A stretch of DNA of 64,000 nucleotides from contig PAPM01000029.1 in the NCBI GenBank assembly GCA_002708905.1, positions 103,464 through 167,463 of the forward strand, in the 5' to 3' direction. Both the position numbers and the translations under genes were made by a program. This stretch comes from Pseudomonadales bacterium. GTDB taxonomy: Bacteria > Pseudomonadota > Gammaproteobacteria > Pseudomonadales > Ketobacteraceae. This document shows positions 52,659 to 61,051 of this stretch, in pieces (position 1 is the stretch's first letter; each line of letters begins with the position of its first letter). The notes beneath the pieces are model-generated. The model had not been told where the DNA came from. It saw only the letters and a program-made list of their open reading frames with translations, and made no database searches.

Positions 52659-53879
52659 ATGTCCCAACTTCGAATCACACAATTTATCCTTATGACCTGC
52701 ATCATCAGTATCGGGATGGGGCAGTTCATCGTTTTCGCGGTACTGGCCCCGCTGATTCGAAGCGTGGGACTGCAGGAAGTTCATGGCGGTCTGATACTCT
52801 CTTTCTCCTCCGTGATTTACGCCCTAAGCAGCGGGGTATGGGGGCGTGTCAGCAGCGTATCCGGACGACGCCGGGTGATCCTGGTGGGGTTGATCGGCTA
52901 TTGCCTTGGCACCCTGCTGTTTTCCGCCGTGTTTTTTGCGGGTCTGCAACTCTGGATGCAGGGCACCTTGTTGTTCCTCTCGTTGTGTCTGGCCCGTATG
53001 CTGCAATCCGTGTTGATGGGGGCAACGACCCCGGCTGCCACCGCCTATATGGCGGACATTACCACCCCGGAACAACGGGTTAAGGGCATGGGGCTGCTGG
53101 GCTCGGCGCACAGTCTGGGTACGATTTTGGGCCCGGCCGTGGCTGCCCCTCTGATACTGCTGCACCTGCTGGCGCCGCTGCTGGCGGCCAGTGCCATGAC
53201 CCTGCTGACGGCCCTGGTGGTGTGGAAAGCCCTGCCGGGGCTGCCCAGTTCCAATCGAGCGAATGTGCATATCGGGCGGGAAATCCTCAACACGGTGAAG
53301 TCCTATTTCGATTCCCGCTACGCCGACATACTGTTGATCGGGGTGCTGATGTTCATGAGCTATGCCATGAGCCAGCAAACGGTGGGCTATCTGGTGCAGG
53401 ACCGCCTGCAGATCAGCCCACAGGAAACCGCCACCATAGTGGCACATGCCTTTATCTTCTCTGCGGTATTCGCTCTCATCGGGCAGTTCGCTGTCGTGGC
53501 GAAATTGCGACTGGCCTCCAATACGCTGTTGCTGATCGGGTTGCCGCTCATGCTGGTGGGTTATCTGGTGTTGCTGCAATTGCAAATGGAACGGGATGCG
53601 CTGATTGCGTTTTCGTTTATCGGCTTCGGGTTCGGACTGGCCATGCCGGGATTTTCCGCCAGCGCCTCGCTCTCGGTTTCAGCAGAAGAGCAAGGCGCCG
53701 TGGCCGGCGTGATTGCCGGAGCACCGGCCCTGGGATTTATACTGGGCCCCACGTTTGGGGCCATGCTCTACGAATTCGATGAAATGGCGCCCTATGGTGC
53801 CTCCGCCGTACTGAATGGCCTGTTGGCGCTGGCAGTGCTGCGCAGACAGATCTCACACCGCAACAGCCCAACTCACTAG
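52659..53879 (+). CDS. MFS transporter
   Basis: The product (406 aa from ATG 52659) has about 12 hydrophobic segments. The loop motif A of the major facilitator superfamily is seen as GRVSSVSGRRRVILVG, and TM4/TM5 carries MGLLGSAHSLGTILGPAV, like the antiporter motif C (G..LGP) of drug:H+ exporters (DHA1). The second half repeats the scheme (GAPALGFILGPTFGAML). Substrate unknown; a small-molecule exporter is likely. Preceded by about 285 bp without a gene and convergent with elbB, 11 bp away. Confidence 0.87.
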   Translation: MSQLRITQFILMTCIISIGMGQFIVFAVLAPLIRSVGLQEVHGGLILSFSSVIYALSSGVWGRVSSVSGRRRVILVGLIGYCLGTLLFSAVFFAGLQLWMQGTLLFLSLCLARMLQSVLMGATTPAATAYMADITTPEQRVKGMGLLGSAHSLGTILGPAVAAPLILLHLLAPLLAASAMTLLTALVVWKALPGLPSSNRANVHIGREILNTVKSYFDSRYADILLIGVLMFMSYAMSQQTVGYLVQDRLQISPQETATIVAHAFIFSAVFALIGQFAVVAKLRLASNTLLLIGLPLMLVGYLVLLQLQMERDALIAFSFIGFGFGLAMPGFSASASLSVSAEEQGAVAGVIAGAPALGFILGPTFGAMLYEFDEMAPYGASAVLNGLLALAVLRRQISHRNSPTH

Positions 53880-53890
53880 CTCCAATCCGG

Positions 53891-54547
53891 TCAGGCCCGG
53901 GCCAGAACTGCTGCCACCAGCTTGGTGATGCCAGCGGACGCTTCGCTGATGCGCCCTGCCAACATGTAGGCCGGCGTGGTCACCAACTTACGTTCTTCAT
54001 CAATGCTGATTTCATCCACCGCACATTGCTCATGAGCCCCGCCCATGGCAACCACCGCCTTGGCTGCATCATCATCATTGTTACCCAGGGTGCACTTGAC
54101 CCCTTCGCCAAACAGTTTCGGTGCCAGTGCCGGGGCAATGCACACCAGTCCCACCGGTTTGCCCTGCTGATTCATGGCCTGAACAAAACGCACCAGATCT
54201 TCGTTCACGCTCATGCCGGTACCATCCACGGCAAAACTGGACAGGTTCTTGGCCACACCAAAGCCACCGGGCACAATAACGGCATCATAGTCTTCCGCTT
54301 TGGCACCGGCCAGATCAATGATATTGCCACGGCACAGACGGGCCGATTCAACCAACACGTTGCGGGACTCCTGCATTTCCTCCCCGGTGATATGGTTCAA
54401 CACATGCATCTGACTCACGTTCGGAGCCATGCATTGAAACTCAACACCTGCCTCGTCCAGGCGTAGCTGCACCAGAGTCGCCTCATAAATTTCAGCGCCG
54501 TCAAAAACGCCGCAACCCGAAAGAATAACCGCTACTTTCTTAGCCAT
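53891..54547 (-). CDS. elbB: ElbB-type glyoxalase, DJ-1/PfpI superfamily
   Basis: The product (218 aa) matches ElbB (isoprenoid biosynthesis glyoxalase; about 217 aa): VAVILSGCGVFDGAEIYEAT at the N-terminus, NVLVESARLCRGNI, DAVIVPGGFGVAKNLSSFA and the nucleophile elbow PVGLVCIAPALAPKL (Cys conserved in the superfamily). The biochemical role in E. coli is methylglyoxal/glyoxal conversion; the link with isoprenoid synthesis comes from genetic observations. Transcribed leftwards; co-transcription with the GFA gene, 34 bp away, is likely. Confidence 0.93.
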   Translation of the reverse strand: MAKKVAVILSGCGVFDGAEIYEATLVQLRLDEAGVEFQCMAPNVSQMHVLNHITGEEMQESRNVLVESARLCRGNIIDLAGAKAEDYDAVIVPGGFGVAKNLSSFAVDGTGMSVNEDLVRFVQAMNQQGKPVGLVCIAPALAPKLFGEGVKCTLGNNDDDAAKAVVAMGGAHEQCAVDEISIDEERKLVTTPAYMLAGRISEASAGITKLVAAVLARA

Positions 54548-54581
54548 CTTTTGTCTCCGTTAGTAATCTGTTTCACCCGAA

Positions 54582-54962
54582 TTATTCCTGACTCAAATGA
54601 GCCAGAGTGTGAGCGCCTTGCTCCCAGTTTTGACCATCAAAGGGTTCAATGGTCAGCTGCTGCGGCCTGGTATCCAGGCAACGCACATTGACATCCACGC
54701 CATCAGGATTTGAGCGGGGAATATAAAAGGATTTTACCCCGCAGGTTTTACAAAAAAGGTGCTTAGCCACACCGGTATTGAAGGTATAAGTGGTTAGATT
54801 GTCTTTGCCGGTGAGCAGGGTGAATTTCGACTTGGGCACAATTAAATGCAAAAAGCCCGCTTTGGCGCAGACCGAGCAATTACAGTCCTGACTCACAATG
54901 TGGTCCGGCGCTTCAACTTCAAATCGAACGGCACCGCAGTGACACCCACCCTGATACTTCAT
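54582..54962 (-). CDS. GFA family zinc-binding protein
   Basis: From ATG 54962 (GGGGAA upstream) the product has 126 aa and the Cys pattern of the glutathione-dependent formaldehyde-activating family: GGCHCGAVRFEV, DCNCSVCAKAGF and FCKTCGVKSFY, which bind two structural/catalytic zinc ions. Few members have demonstrated formaldehyde activity; the function is uncertain. It lies 19 bp after the hydrolase gene in the same direction and 34 bp before elbB. Confidence 0.9.
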   Translation of the reverse strand: MKYQGGCHCGAVRFEVEAPDHIVSQDCNCSVCAKAGFLHLIVPKSKFTLLTGKDNLTTYTFNTGVAKHLFCKTCGVKSFYIPRSNPDGVDVNVRCLDTRPQQLTIEPFDGQNWEQGAHTLAHLSQE

Positions 54963-54981
54963 GATCTTCCCCGTTGTGCTG

Positions 54982-55836
54982 TCAATCCAACGCACCCATT
55001 GTAACGCTCTCCGTTGCCCGACGTGAAGTACGCTTCAGTTGCGGGAGGAAGTCATAAACGGATTGCAAAAATTGCTCCGGCACTTCGGCGAAGGCGGCAT
55101 GGCCGCAGGACAAAACTTCACGCCGCGCATGAGGTAAAAACCGTAACGCCTGATCGCCGTCCTTGTAGGCTTTAATCACCGGATCGTATTGGCCGAAAAG
55201 CAACAGACAGGGCGCCAGAACCTGGTCAGCCAAAGCGCTGAGATCGTTTTCAGGCCGACCAAAACTACGCCACAGGGCCCGGTTCATCGCCAGCGCATCC
55301 GGCTCGGATTGCGCACCCCGGGCGCGGTCCAGCATCGCGCTCGTAATCGCGGTTTTGCGCTTAAGATAAAAACGGGCAAAACGGTAGGGTGACAATGAGA
55401 AACGACTGCCCTGCCAACGACAAAAGGCTCGGGACAACGCATTCTGCGGTGTGAAGCCACCCGGCGCCACCAGCACCAGTCCACTAACCCATTGCGGATG
55501 GTGAGCGGCAAGCCTGACGGCCGCATTCCCGCCCAGGGAGTTACCGATGAGCAGCAGATCCTTCAATCCCAGGGTAGTGACAAACTCTTCCAGCACCCGA
55601 TAAATAACGGCCACAGTGGCCTTTTCTGGATCGGCTAAAGCCGGTGACTGTCCATTACCCGGCCAGTCCAGTGCGAGCACCCGCCCATGGCGGGACAGAG
55701 GCTCCATAACCGCAGCAAAATCCCGCTGGTCACCGGGATTGGCATGTAACAACAGAATCGGGGCTCCATGGCCCATTTCGGTGTAGCTCACCACACCGGA
55801 AGGCAAGGTCACTATCGGCATTTTGATCTCATCCAT
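54982..55836 (-). CDS. Alpha/beta-hydrolase
   Basis: The product (about 284 aa) has the complete fold: GAPILLLHANPGDQRDF (oxyanion region), LALDWPGNGQSP, nucleophile elbow LLIGNSLGGNAAV (Ser in GNSLG), the acid in LLFGQYDPVIKA and His in VLSCGHAAFAEVPEQF. The HANPGDQ start resembles haloalkane-dehalogenase and epoxide-hydrolase relatives, but the Ser nucleophile excludes a dehalogenase. Start uncertain: 55836 or 55821 (GGATGAG upstream) fit best. The gene is divergent from the P450 and shares with it a region with two GTATAC-like elements, so co-regulation with oxidation products is possible. Confidence 0.85.
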   Translation of the reverse strand: MDEIKMPIVTLPSGVVSYTEMGHGAPILLLHANPGDQRDFAAVMEPLSRHGRVLALDWPGNGQSPALADPEKATVAVIYRVLEEFVTTLGLKDLLLIGNSLGGNAAVRLAAHHPQWVSGLVLVAPGGFTPQNALSRAFCRWQGSRFSLSPYRFARFYLKRKTAITSAMLDRARGAQSEPDALAMNRALWRSFGRPENDLSALADQVLAPCLLLFGQYDPVIKAYKDGDQALRFLPHARREVLSCGHAAFAEVPEQFLQSVYDFLPQLKRTSRRATESVTMGALD

Positions 55837-55894
55837 GAAATGTCTGTGCACATCAAAATATCAGTCCATGCAGTGACATGCCAGCCCTAACGGT

Positions 55895-55989
55895 TATACA
55901 GCGTACACCCCATATGCTATTGATATTTAGCGCTTTTTAATCATCGCTTGATCTGGCACCACAAACCCTCTAAAGTATACACCGTATAC
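55895..55989. promoter_or_regulatory. Two TATACA(G/C)CGTA(C/T)AC elements between hydrolase and P450
   Basis: The first element starts at 55895 (TATACAGCGTACAC) and the second at 55976 (TATACACCGTATAC), with 81 bp between starts; they differ at two of 14 positions. The second contains two palindromic GTATAC cores (55975-55980 and 55984-55989). GTATAC centres are typical of FadR/VanR-type GntR regulators with an FCD domain, and such a regulator lies at 62107-62799. They are proposed as operators for the divergent P450 and hydrolase promoters. Confidence 0.55.
55948..55976 (+). promoter_or_regulatory. Probable P450 promoter
   Basis: TTGATC (55948-55953) and TAAAGT (55971-55976) are separated by 17 bp and resemble sigma-70 hexamers. 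The GTATAC pair begins at the -10 element, so a bound repressor would block transcription start. The start codon is about 65 bp downstream. Confidence 0.45.
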
Positions 55990-56040
55990 TTAATTCGACA
56001 TTACACCCATCCGACAACAAAAACAGCAAGAGAAGCGGCA

Positions 56041-57525
56041 ATGACGGCTATGAACAAGGAACCCAAGCTCCCCCCGATTCCCAAGGGCGGCAAGATCAAG
56101 CACGCAATGAGTCTCGGCATTGATATCTGGAATAACCTGGATCGCTTCCAGGAAGAATACGGCGATTCCTTCACCCTGACCCTGCCGGGACAAGGCCCCA
56201 TGGTGTGGACCGGTGATCCGGAAGTGGTGCGCGACACCTTCGCCTTGAAGCCTGAGCAATATGATCCCTTTTCCGTGCAGATTCCCATCGACGTGGGTGA
56301 AGAGTGCGTGCTGTTCGAAAATTTCAAAAAGCACCAGGATTCCCGCAAGCGCATTATTCCATCCCTGGCGACAGCGCAACTGAAAAACCGTGCCGGTGTC
56401 ATGCACGACATCATCAGTGAGCACATTGATTCCTGGACTGTCGGCGAGGAATTCAATTTTCCCCGCATCGTCGGTGACATGACCCTGGACATCATCTGCT
56501 ACACCCTGTTCGGTCTGCGTGAGGGTGAGCGCAAGGAACGTTACAAGGAACTGATCCTGGGCTGGCTCACCACCTCCACCAACGACACCATGTTCACCAT
56601 CGGCCAGTTGTATGGCGCCCGTAAATTCCGCGCCAAGCTCAACAAAAAATATCGCCAGCGTACCGTAGAAGGCAAAATGGGTAACCTGAAGAAAGGCCTG
56701 CTGCCCTGGAAACAACCTTTGGATTACAAGGTTCAGCTGGCACAGATGATCCGTGAAGATGCGGAAAACATTCGTGCACGTATGGATGAAAACGAAGTCC
56801 ACATGCTGTCGGTCTTCGCCCGGGCCAAATACGACGATGGCGAATTCCTGGAAATGGAAAAAGTCATCTCCGAGTGTATCGCCATGATGGTGGCAGGGCA
56901 CGAAACCAGCGCCGCCACCTCCTCCTGGATGTTGATCTGGTTGCTGAAGAACCCTCGCGTCATGGAAAAAGTGCGTGCAGAAATTGCCGAGTCGGTGGCC
57001 AAGGAAGGGGTCTATGATCCGCTGATCATCAGCGAATTACCTTACATTACTGCCTGCTTGAACGAATCTCAGCGGCTGTCACCTTCGGCGCCGGCCACCG
57101 TGCGCTGGCTGACGGAAGACACCCAACTGGGCAAGTGGCTGATGCCCAAAGGCACCTGTATTTCGCCGTGCATGTACCTGACGCAACGACGCAAGGATAT
57201 TTATGGGGAAGACGCTCATGAGTATCGCCCGGAACGTTGGCTGGATGGCAGTTGCAAACCCAAGCCCTGGGAATTCTTCCCCTTCGGCGGTGGCCGTCGT
57301 GCCTGCGCCGGCATGGCCCAGGCCCGGCAGCAATTGCGCATCATTCTGGCGGAGATTGTACGACGGGTGACCTTTGAATCGAAGGAAGATTATGTTCACA
57401 CCGATGCCCTGCCCACCCCGCGTTTGGTAGGTGGACAAACCGAGCCCAAAGATGGCGTTTGGGTAACGGTAAAAGAAGTTCTGCCAAAAGAGGCCGGCAT
57501 TACGCAGTTTAAACAGACCGCATAA
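56041..57525 (+). CDS. Cytochrome P450 monooxygenase
   Basis: From ATG 56041 the product has 494 aa. Hallmarks are present: I-helix AGHETSAAT (residues 285-293) for oxygen activation, ExxR in ACLNESQRLSPS (Glu342, Arg345), the PERW meander (EYRPERWL) and the heme loop FPFGGGRRACAGMA with the cysteine ligand Cys422. No signal or membrane anchor is seen, so it is soluble and needs separate ferredoxin and reductase partners, which are not adjacent. It resembles fatty-acid/alkane-type P450s of the CYP110/CYP4-like clan rather than CYP153. The substrate cannot be named. Followed by a strong terminator. Confidence 0.93.
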   Translation: MTAMNKEPKLPPIPKGGKIKHAMSLGIDIWNNLDRFQEEYGDSFTLTLPGQGPMVWTGDPEVVRDTFALKPEQYDPFSVQIPIDVGEECVLFENFKKHQDSRKRIIPSLATAQLKNRAGVMHDIISEHIDSWTVGEEFNFPRIVGDMTLDIICYTLFGLREGERKERYKELILGWLTTSTNDTMFTIGQLYGARKFRAKLNKKYRQRTVEGKMGNLKKGLLPWKQPLDYKVQLAQMIREDAENIRARMDENEVHMLSVFARAKYDDGEFLEMEKVISECIAMMVAGHETSAATSSWMLIWLLKNPRVMEKVRAEIAESVAKEGVYDPLIISELPYITACLNESQRLSPSAPATVRWLTEDTQLGKWLMPKGTCISPCMYLTQRRKDIYGEDAHEYRPERWLDGSCKPKPWEFFPFGGGRRACAGMAQARQQLRIILAEIVRRVTFESKEDYVHTDALPTPRLVGGQTEPKDGVWVTVKEVLPKEAGITQFKQTA

Positions 57526-57566
57526 TCCACCCTGTGATTTTTTTGAAAATCAGTGCGGCTGTTGCT

Positions 57567-57596
57567 GGAGAGGACGCTCAAGTCCTCTCCTTTTTT
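57567..57596 (+). terminator. Terminator after the P450 gene
   Basis: GGAGAGGAC (57567-57575) pairs perfectly with GTCCTCTCC (57582-57590) around a 6-nt loop, followed by six T residues. It is a textbook Rho-independent terminator about 40 bp beyond the stop, closing the P450 as a single-gene transcript. Confidence 0.93.
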
Positions 57597-57627
57597 ACCT
57601 CTTTATTTATGGGCACCTGCTCCGGGT

Positions 57628-57987
57628 TCACCCTTGAAAAGCCACCGGCTTTTCCCAGACTCCCAACGCAATACAGCCTTGCGGTGACACGATTGCATGG
57701 TGAGTACCGGGTTTATGGATAACCAGATCCCCCACCCGATAAGTCGCATCACCGTCCTGCTGGCTGCCGTGTAAAATCAGGATATGTTCAAAGCCGCGAT
57801 GGAGATGTTTGGCGACGCATGCTCCAGGCAAGTAATGCAACAGCGCCGAGCGCGGCCCCTCTTCACCGGTGGTGTATAATGTGGCGATGTACACACCTTC
57901 CGCCAGCGGTTCCCATTCATACCGTTCCAGCAGAGCATCCTGTTCCAACATCACATTCACGACCAGCGACTTATCAAAATCATCCAT
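57628..57987 (-). CDS. Cupin-domain protein, ChrR-like
   Basis: The product (119 aa) is a single cupin domain resembling the C-terminal domain of ChrR anti-sigma factors: LLHYLPGACVAKHLHRGFEHILIL with metal-ligand residues (HLHRGFEH), then DGDATYRVGDLVIHKPGTHHAIVS. Metal ligands of both cupin motifs are kept. The anti-sigma N-terminal domain is missing, so it is not a full ChrR. It is the last gene of the biuret-hydrolase operon, 31 bp after biuH. It may bind or isomerise a small metabolite of the pathway, or sense it. Confidence 0.85.
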   Translation of the reverse strand: MDDFDKSLVVNVMLEQDALLERYEWEPLAEGVYIATLYTTGEEGPRSALLHYLPGACVAKHLHRGFEHILILHGSQQDGDATYRVGDLVIHKPGTHHAIVSPQGCIALGVWEKPVAFQG

Positions 57988-58018
57988 TGACGGCTCCCGG
58001 ATTCTGTTTCCATTCAGT

Positions 58019-58702
58019 TTAGCCGATCACTTCCAGCAATGCTGCCGAGGTGCTGGTAGCACCAAACACACCACCCTGCATTTTGATCATTTCAATGGCC
58101 GCCAGATGGTTGTTGTAATCCGTAGCGCCACAACAATCTTCCAGCATCAGGCATTCAAAGCCGCGGTCGTTGGCTTCGCGCATGGTGGTGTGCACACAGA
58201 CATCGGTGGTAATACCGGTGAGGACGATATTCTGGATACCCCAGGTGTGCAGAATCAGTTCCAGATCGGTGGCGCAGAAGGAGCCCTTACCGGGTTTATC
58301 AATGATGGGCTCACCTTCCTGGGGGTAGAGCTCCGGAATAATGTCCCAGCCCGGTTCGCCCCGTACCAGAATACGACCACAGGGACCGGGGTCACCAATA
58401 CCCGCACCGATACGCTGGGAACGCCAACGTTTGTTGGCAGGCAAATCACTGAGATCCGGTCGATGCCCTTCCCGGGTATGGATAATGTGGTAACCACCGG
58501 CACGGAACGCCGCCAACACCTGGCCGATCGGTTCGATGGGAGCACGGGTCAAAGACAGGTCATAACCCATGCTGTCCACGTATCCGCCTTCACCGCAAAA
58601 ATCCGTTTGCATATCAATGATGATCAGCGCCGTGTTGTCCGGTCGCAAATCACCGTTGTAAGGCCAGGGATAAGGATTGGCGGCCACCGTTTTTTCACTC
58701 AT
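58019..58702 (-). CDS. biuH: Biuret amidohydrolase-like cysteine hydrolase
   Basis: The product (227 aa) is an isochorismatase-fold amidohydrolase with the triad Asp30 ([11 protein letters not shown]), Lys136 ([10 protein letters not shown]) and Cys169 ([11 protein letters not shown]). Much of the sequence ([39 protein letters not shown]) agrees with what I recall of the characterised biuret hydrolase BiuH of Rhizobium, whose triad is Asp36/Lys142/Cys175 and thus offset by six residues throughout. The reaction would be biuret + H2O to allophanate + NH3. An allophanate hydrolase is not in the window. It is the fourth gene of an operon with channel, paralogous hydrolase, permease and cupin. Confidence 0.87.
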   Translation of the reverse strand: MSEKTVAANPYPWPYNGDLRPDNTALIIIDMQTDFCGEGGYVDSMGYDLSLTRAPIEPIGQVLAAFRAGGYHIIHTREGHRPDLSDLPANKRWRSQRIGAGIGDPGPCGRILVRGEPGWDIIPELYPQEGEPIIDKPGKGSFCATDLELILHTWGIQNIVLTGITTDVCVHTTMREANDRGFECLMLEDCCGATDYNNHLAAIEMIKMQGGVFGATSTSAALLEVIG

Positions 58703-58770
58703 CGCAACGCTCCTGATCTGTTAGATAGTTTTGATAACGGGCATTTCCAGGACGGTTATCAGGACAGCGC

Positions 58771-60342
58771 TCAGGTAGAGACTTCTGTCGTGTCATGAAT
58801 ATCCGCCACCGGAGCAGAGGCATCGGCAAAGCGATAACAACCCAACAGCCATACTGTCACCACCAGATAAGCCGCAGACACCATTGGGCTTTCACCAATA
58901 CCAATGGACTCGCCGTGCATAAAGCCGAAGAACGTCAACAAACATCCAGCCAGGGAGAACGCTGCCGCTTTCAGGAAATCCCGCTCGATGACAAAGGCCG
59001 CAATAGCACCCAGCACCAGACCGCCCAGAATCGCACCACCGCCCAGCACCGCCAGACCTTCATACAGGATACCTACCTGTCCCATCGCCTCATAACCCAC
59101 GGTGGCCGCGTTGGTACCGGCCGCACCCAAAGCGTTGTCGATCATTAATTTACCCCAGGCTGCGAGATGCGGCATCAACGCCAACACAATGGCAGGGGCA
59201 TGGGATTTGGGGGATTCCTGGAACGCCTGGGAACCAATCAGCATGCCGATATAAAGCAGAATCGGGGCAATGGCCACCACGGGGATCAACGCGGAAATAA
59301 TAGAGAGAATGCCCAACCAGGCCAGCACCAGAATGGTAATGCCCGTGGCAGCGGAATAACCCAGGCCACCGCCCATGGCTTTCCAACCGGGATGGCCGAT
59401 GTAGACCGCATTAATGAATGGATTGCCCATCAGGCAGCCCACCAGGCTCACCGCACCGTCGGCGGTCAACACCTTGGTGGTCGGGAAATCATCACCGGCA
59501 GCGGAAGCGCTTTCCACATTGTCCATGGCTTCCACCAGATCGTAGATACCAAAGGGAATGGCGGTGACCAGAATAATGCCGATAAATTCAAAGCCGCTGA
59601 ACACATGGCCCACTGCCGGAATAGGTACGCTGAAACCGAAGTTACTGAATGCCGCCCCCAGTTTGTCCACGCTCATGCCACCCCAATTCAAACCCGCGGC
59701 GGTAGAGATCCAGGCAATGGCGGTACCCACGGCAATGGCGACCAAGCCGGCGGGGATGCCTTTGAAGTAACGCACGCCACCAAACCAGGACAACAGAATA
59801 ATGGCGAAGCAAGTGATGCCGATCACCGGTGTCATAAACATTTCCAGCGCCGGGCGCAATGAAATGAACGCAATGGAAACCCCTGCCAGTGTTCCCAGCA
59901 ACGCGGCCCGGGGCGTGATTTTGCGGATCACCGGCGCGATAAAAGCGCCAATCATCAGCACAAAACTCTGCACGAATACCCAGGTCAAACCGGCTTCCCA
60001 GCCTTTGACCGGATCGCCGGTGGTGCCGGAGATCGGCAGCATAATCACAAACACCACCACGAACATGTGGGGCACACTGATGCCGGATGGCAGCGCACAC
60101 ACATCATTGCGGCCGGTTTTCTTCGCCAGCCGATGGGCCAGCCAGGCGTAATAGGTGGTACTCAGAAACAGCATCAAACCGGTCGCAGGCAGAATCCGCC
60201 CGAACACCAATTCATCGGGCATCTGCAAAACAAATCGCAGTAACCCGGTTAATACCAGCATATTCACCAGGATGTTGGTGCCGAAGCCAAACAACGCATT
60301 CCAATCCCCGGGTCGCCACAGTGTCGGTTTAAACTCGCTCAT
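58771..60342 (-). CDS. NCS2-like (xanthine/uracil-type) permease
   Basis: The product (523 aa) is a polytopic inner-membrane protein with about 12-14 helices. GRNDVCALPSGISVPHMFVV and PFGIYDLVEAMDNVESASAAGDDFPT resemble the substrate- and cation-binding segments of nucleobase-ascorbate/NCS2 and AzgA transporters. The gene follows the paralogous hydrolase with an ATGA overlap (coupled translation) and precedes biuH by 68 bp. It likely imports the substrate of the two hydrolases, which may be biuret, a ureide or a nitrogen heterocycle. The family is certain in broad terms only; substrate is inferred from context. Confidence 0.85.
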   Translation of the reverse strand: MSEFKPTLWRPGDWNALFGFGTNILVNMLVLTGLLRFVLQMPDELVFGRILPATGLMLFLSTTYYAWLAHRLAKKTGRNDVCALPSGISVPHMFVVVFVIMLPISGTTGDPVKGWEAGLTWVFVQSFVLMIGAFIAPVIRKITPRAALLGTLAGVSIAFISLRPALEMFMTPVIGITCFAIILLSWFGGVRYFKGIPAGLVAIAVGTAIAWISTAAGLNWGGMSVDKLGAAFSNFGFSVPIPAVGHVFSGFEFIGIILVTAIPFGIYDLVEAMDNVESASAAGDDFPTTKVLTADGAVSLVGCLMGNPFINAVYIGHPGWKAMGGGLGYSAATGITILVLAWLGILSIISALIPVVAIAPILLYIGMLIGSQAFQESPKSHAPAIVLALMPHLAAWGKLMIDNALGAAGTNAATVGYEAMGQVGILYEGLAVLGGGAILGGLVLGAIAAFVIERDFLKAAAFSLAGCLLTFFGFMHGESIGIGESPMVSAAYLVVTVWLLGCYRFADASAPVADIHDTTEVST

Positions 60343-61019
60343 GTTCTTTCCTCCAATTGCTCAGCCTCAATGATGGCAACAGAATCGGTTACCCAACCGA
60401 AAATGCCCCCCTGCGCTTTAATCATGCGTAAACCCGTTTCGTGAAATTCGTCGAAGTAGGAAGCGCAGCAATCAGACACTGCAACGCAGCGATAACCCCG
60501 ATCGTTGCCTTCCCGAATGGTGGTGTGAACACAGACTTCCGTGGTCACTCCACACACCAACAAGGTGGAGATGCCTCCAGTCGTGAGGATCAATTCCAGA
60601 TCGGTCTGATAGAACGCTCCTTTGCCGGGTTTATCGATCACCATTTCCCCGGCAATGGGATAGAGTTCGGGAATGATGTCGTGACCCGGCTCGCCCCGGA
60701 TTAAAATTCGCCCCATTGGCCCTTCGGCACCAATGCGGGTGGAGGGCTTGCCCCTCAATACTTTGGCGGGATGGGCGTCCGACAAGTCCGCCCGGTGACC
60801 CTCGCGGGTATGGATCACCATCATGCCCAGGCGTCGTGCTGCCGTCAGCAACGCCTGGCAGGGTTCAATGGCCCGGCGTAACTTGCTCACATCATTGCCC
60901 AGGCTGCTACCAAAACCACCGGGCTCGATAAAGTCCCGCTGCATATCAATGATGATGAGTGCTGTGCTGCGCCAGTCCAGCTCGATCGGTTCCGGCTCTG
61001 CTTTTACCATAGTCGCCAT
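60339..61019 (-). CDS. Second isochorismatase-fold cysteine hydrolase, paralogue of biuH
   Basis: From ATG 61019 (AGAGGTG upstream) the product has 226 aa. It keeps the full triad: Asp25 (LIIIDMQRDF), Lys130 (MVIDKPGKGAF) and Cys163 (GVTTEVCVHTT), and the REGHRADLSD and [19 protein letters not shown] segments shared with biuH, but differs in the part after RADLSD (HPAKVLRGKPSTRIG), which probably shapes the pocket. Therefore it likely hydrolyses a related amide, e.g. another ureide from the same pathway. A frame continuing to 61064 is open, but the downstream ATG has the ribosome site. It is the second gene of the operon. Confidence 0.85.
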   Translation of the reverse strand: MATMVKAEPEPIELDWRSTALIIIDMQRDFIEPGGFGSSLGNDVSKLRRAIEPCQALLTAARRLGMMVIHTREGHRADLSDAHPAKVLRGKPSTRIGAEGPMGRILIRGEPGHDIIPELYPIAGEMVIDKPGKGAFYQTDLELILTTGGISTLLVCGVTTEVCVHTTIREGNDRGYRCVAVSDCCASYFDEFHETGLRMIKAQGGIFGWVTDSVAIIEAEQLEERT

Positions 61020-61051
61020 GGAACACCTCTGTCCGTTACCTGATCCACCAC

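Noticed and set aside
54982..55836. Haloalkane dehalogenase
   Set aside because: The nucleophile elbow is GNSLGG with Ser, while dehalogenases use Asp; it is therefore left as a general alpha/beta-hydrolase.
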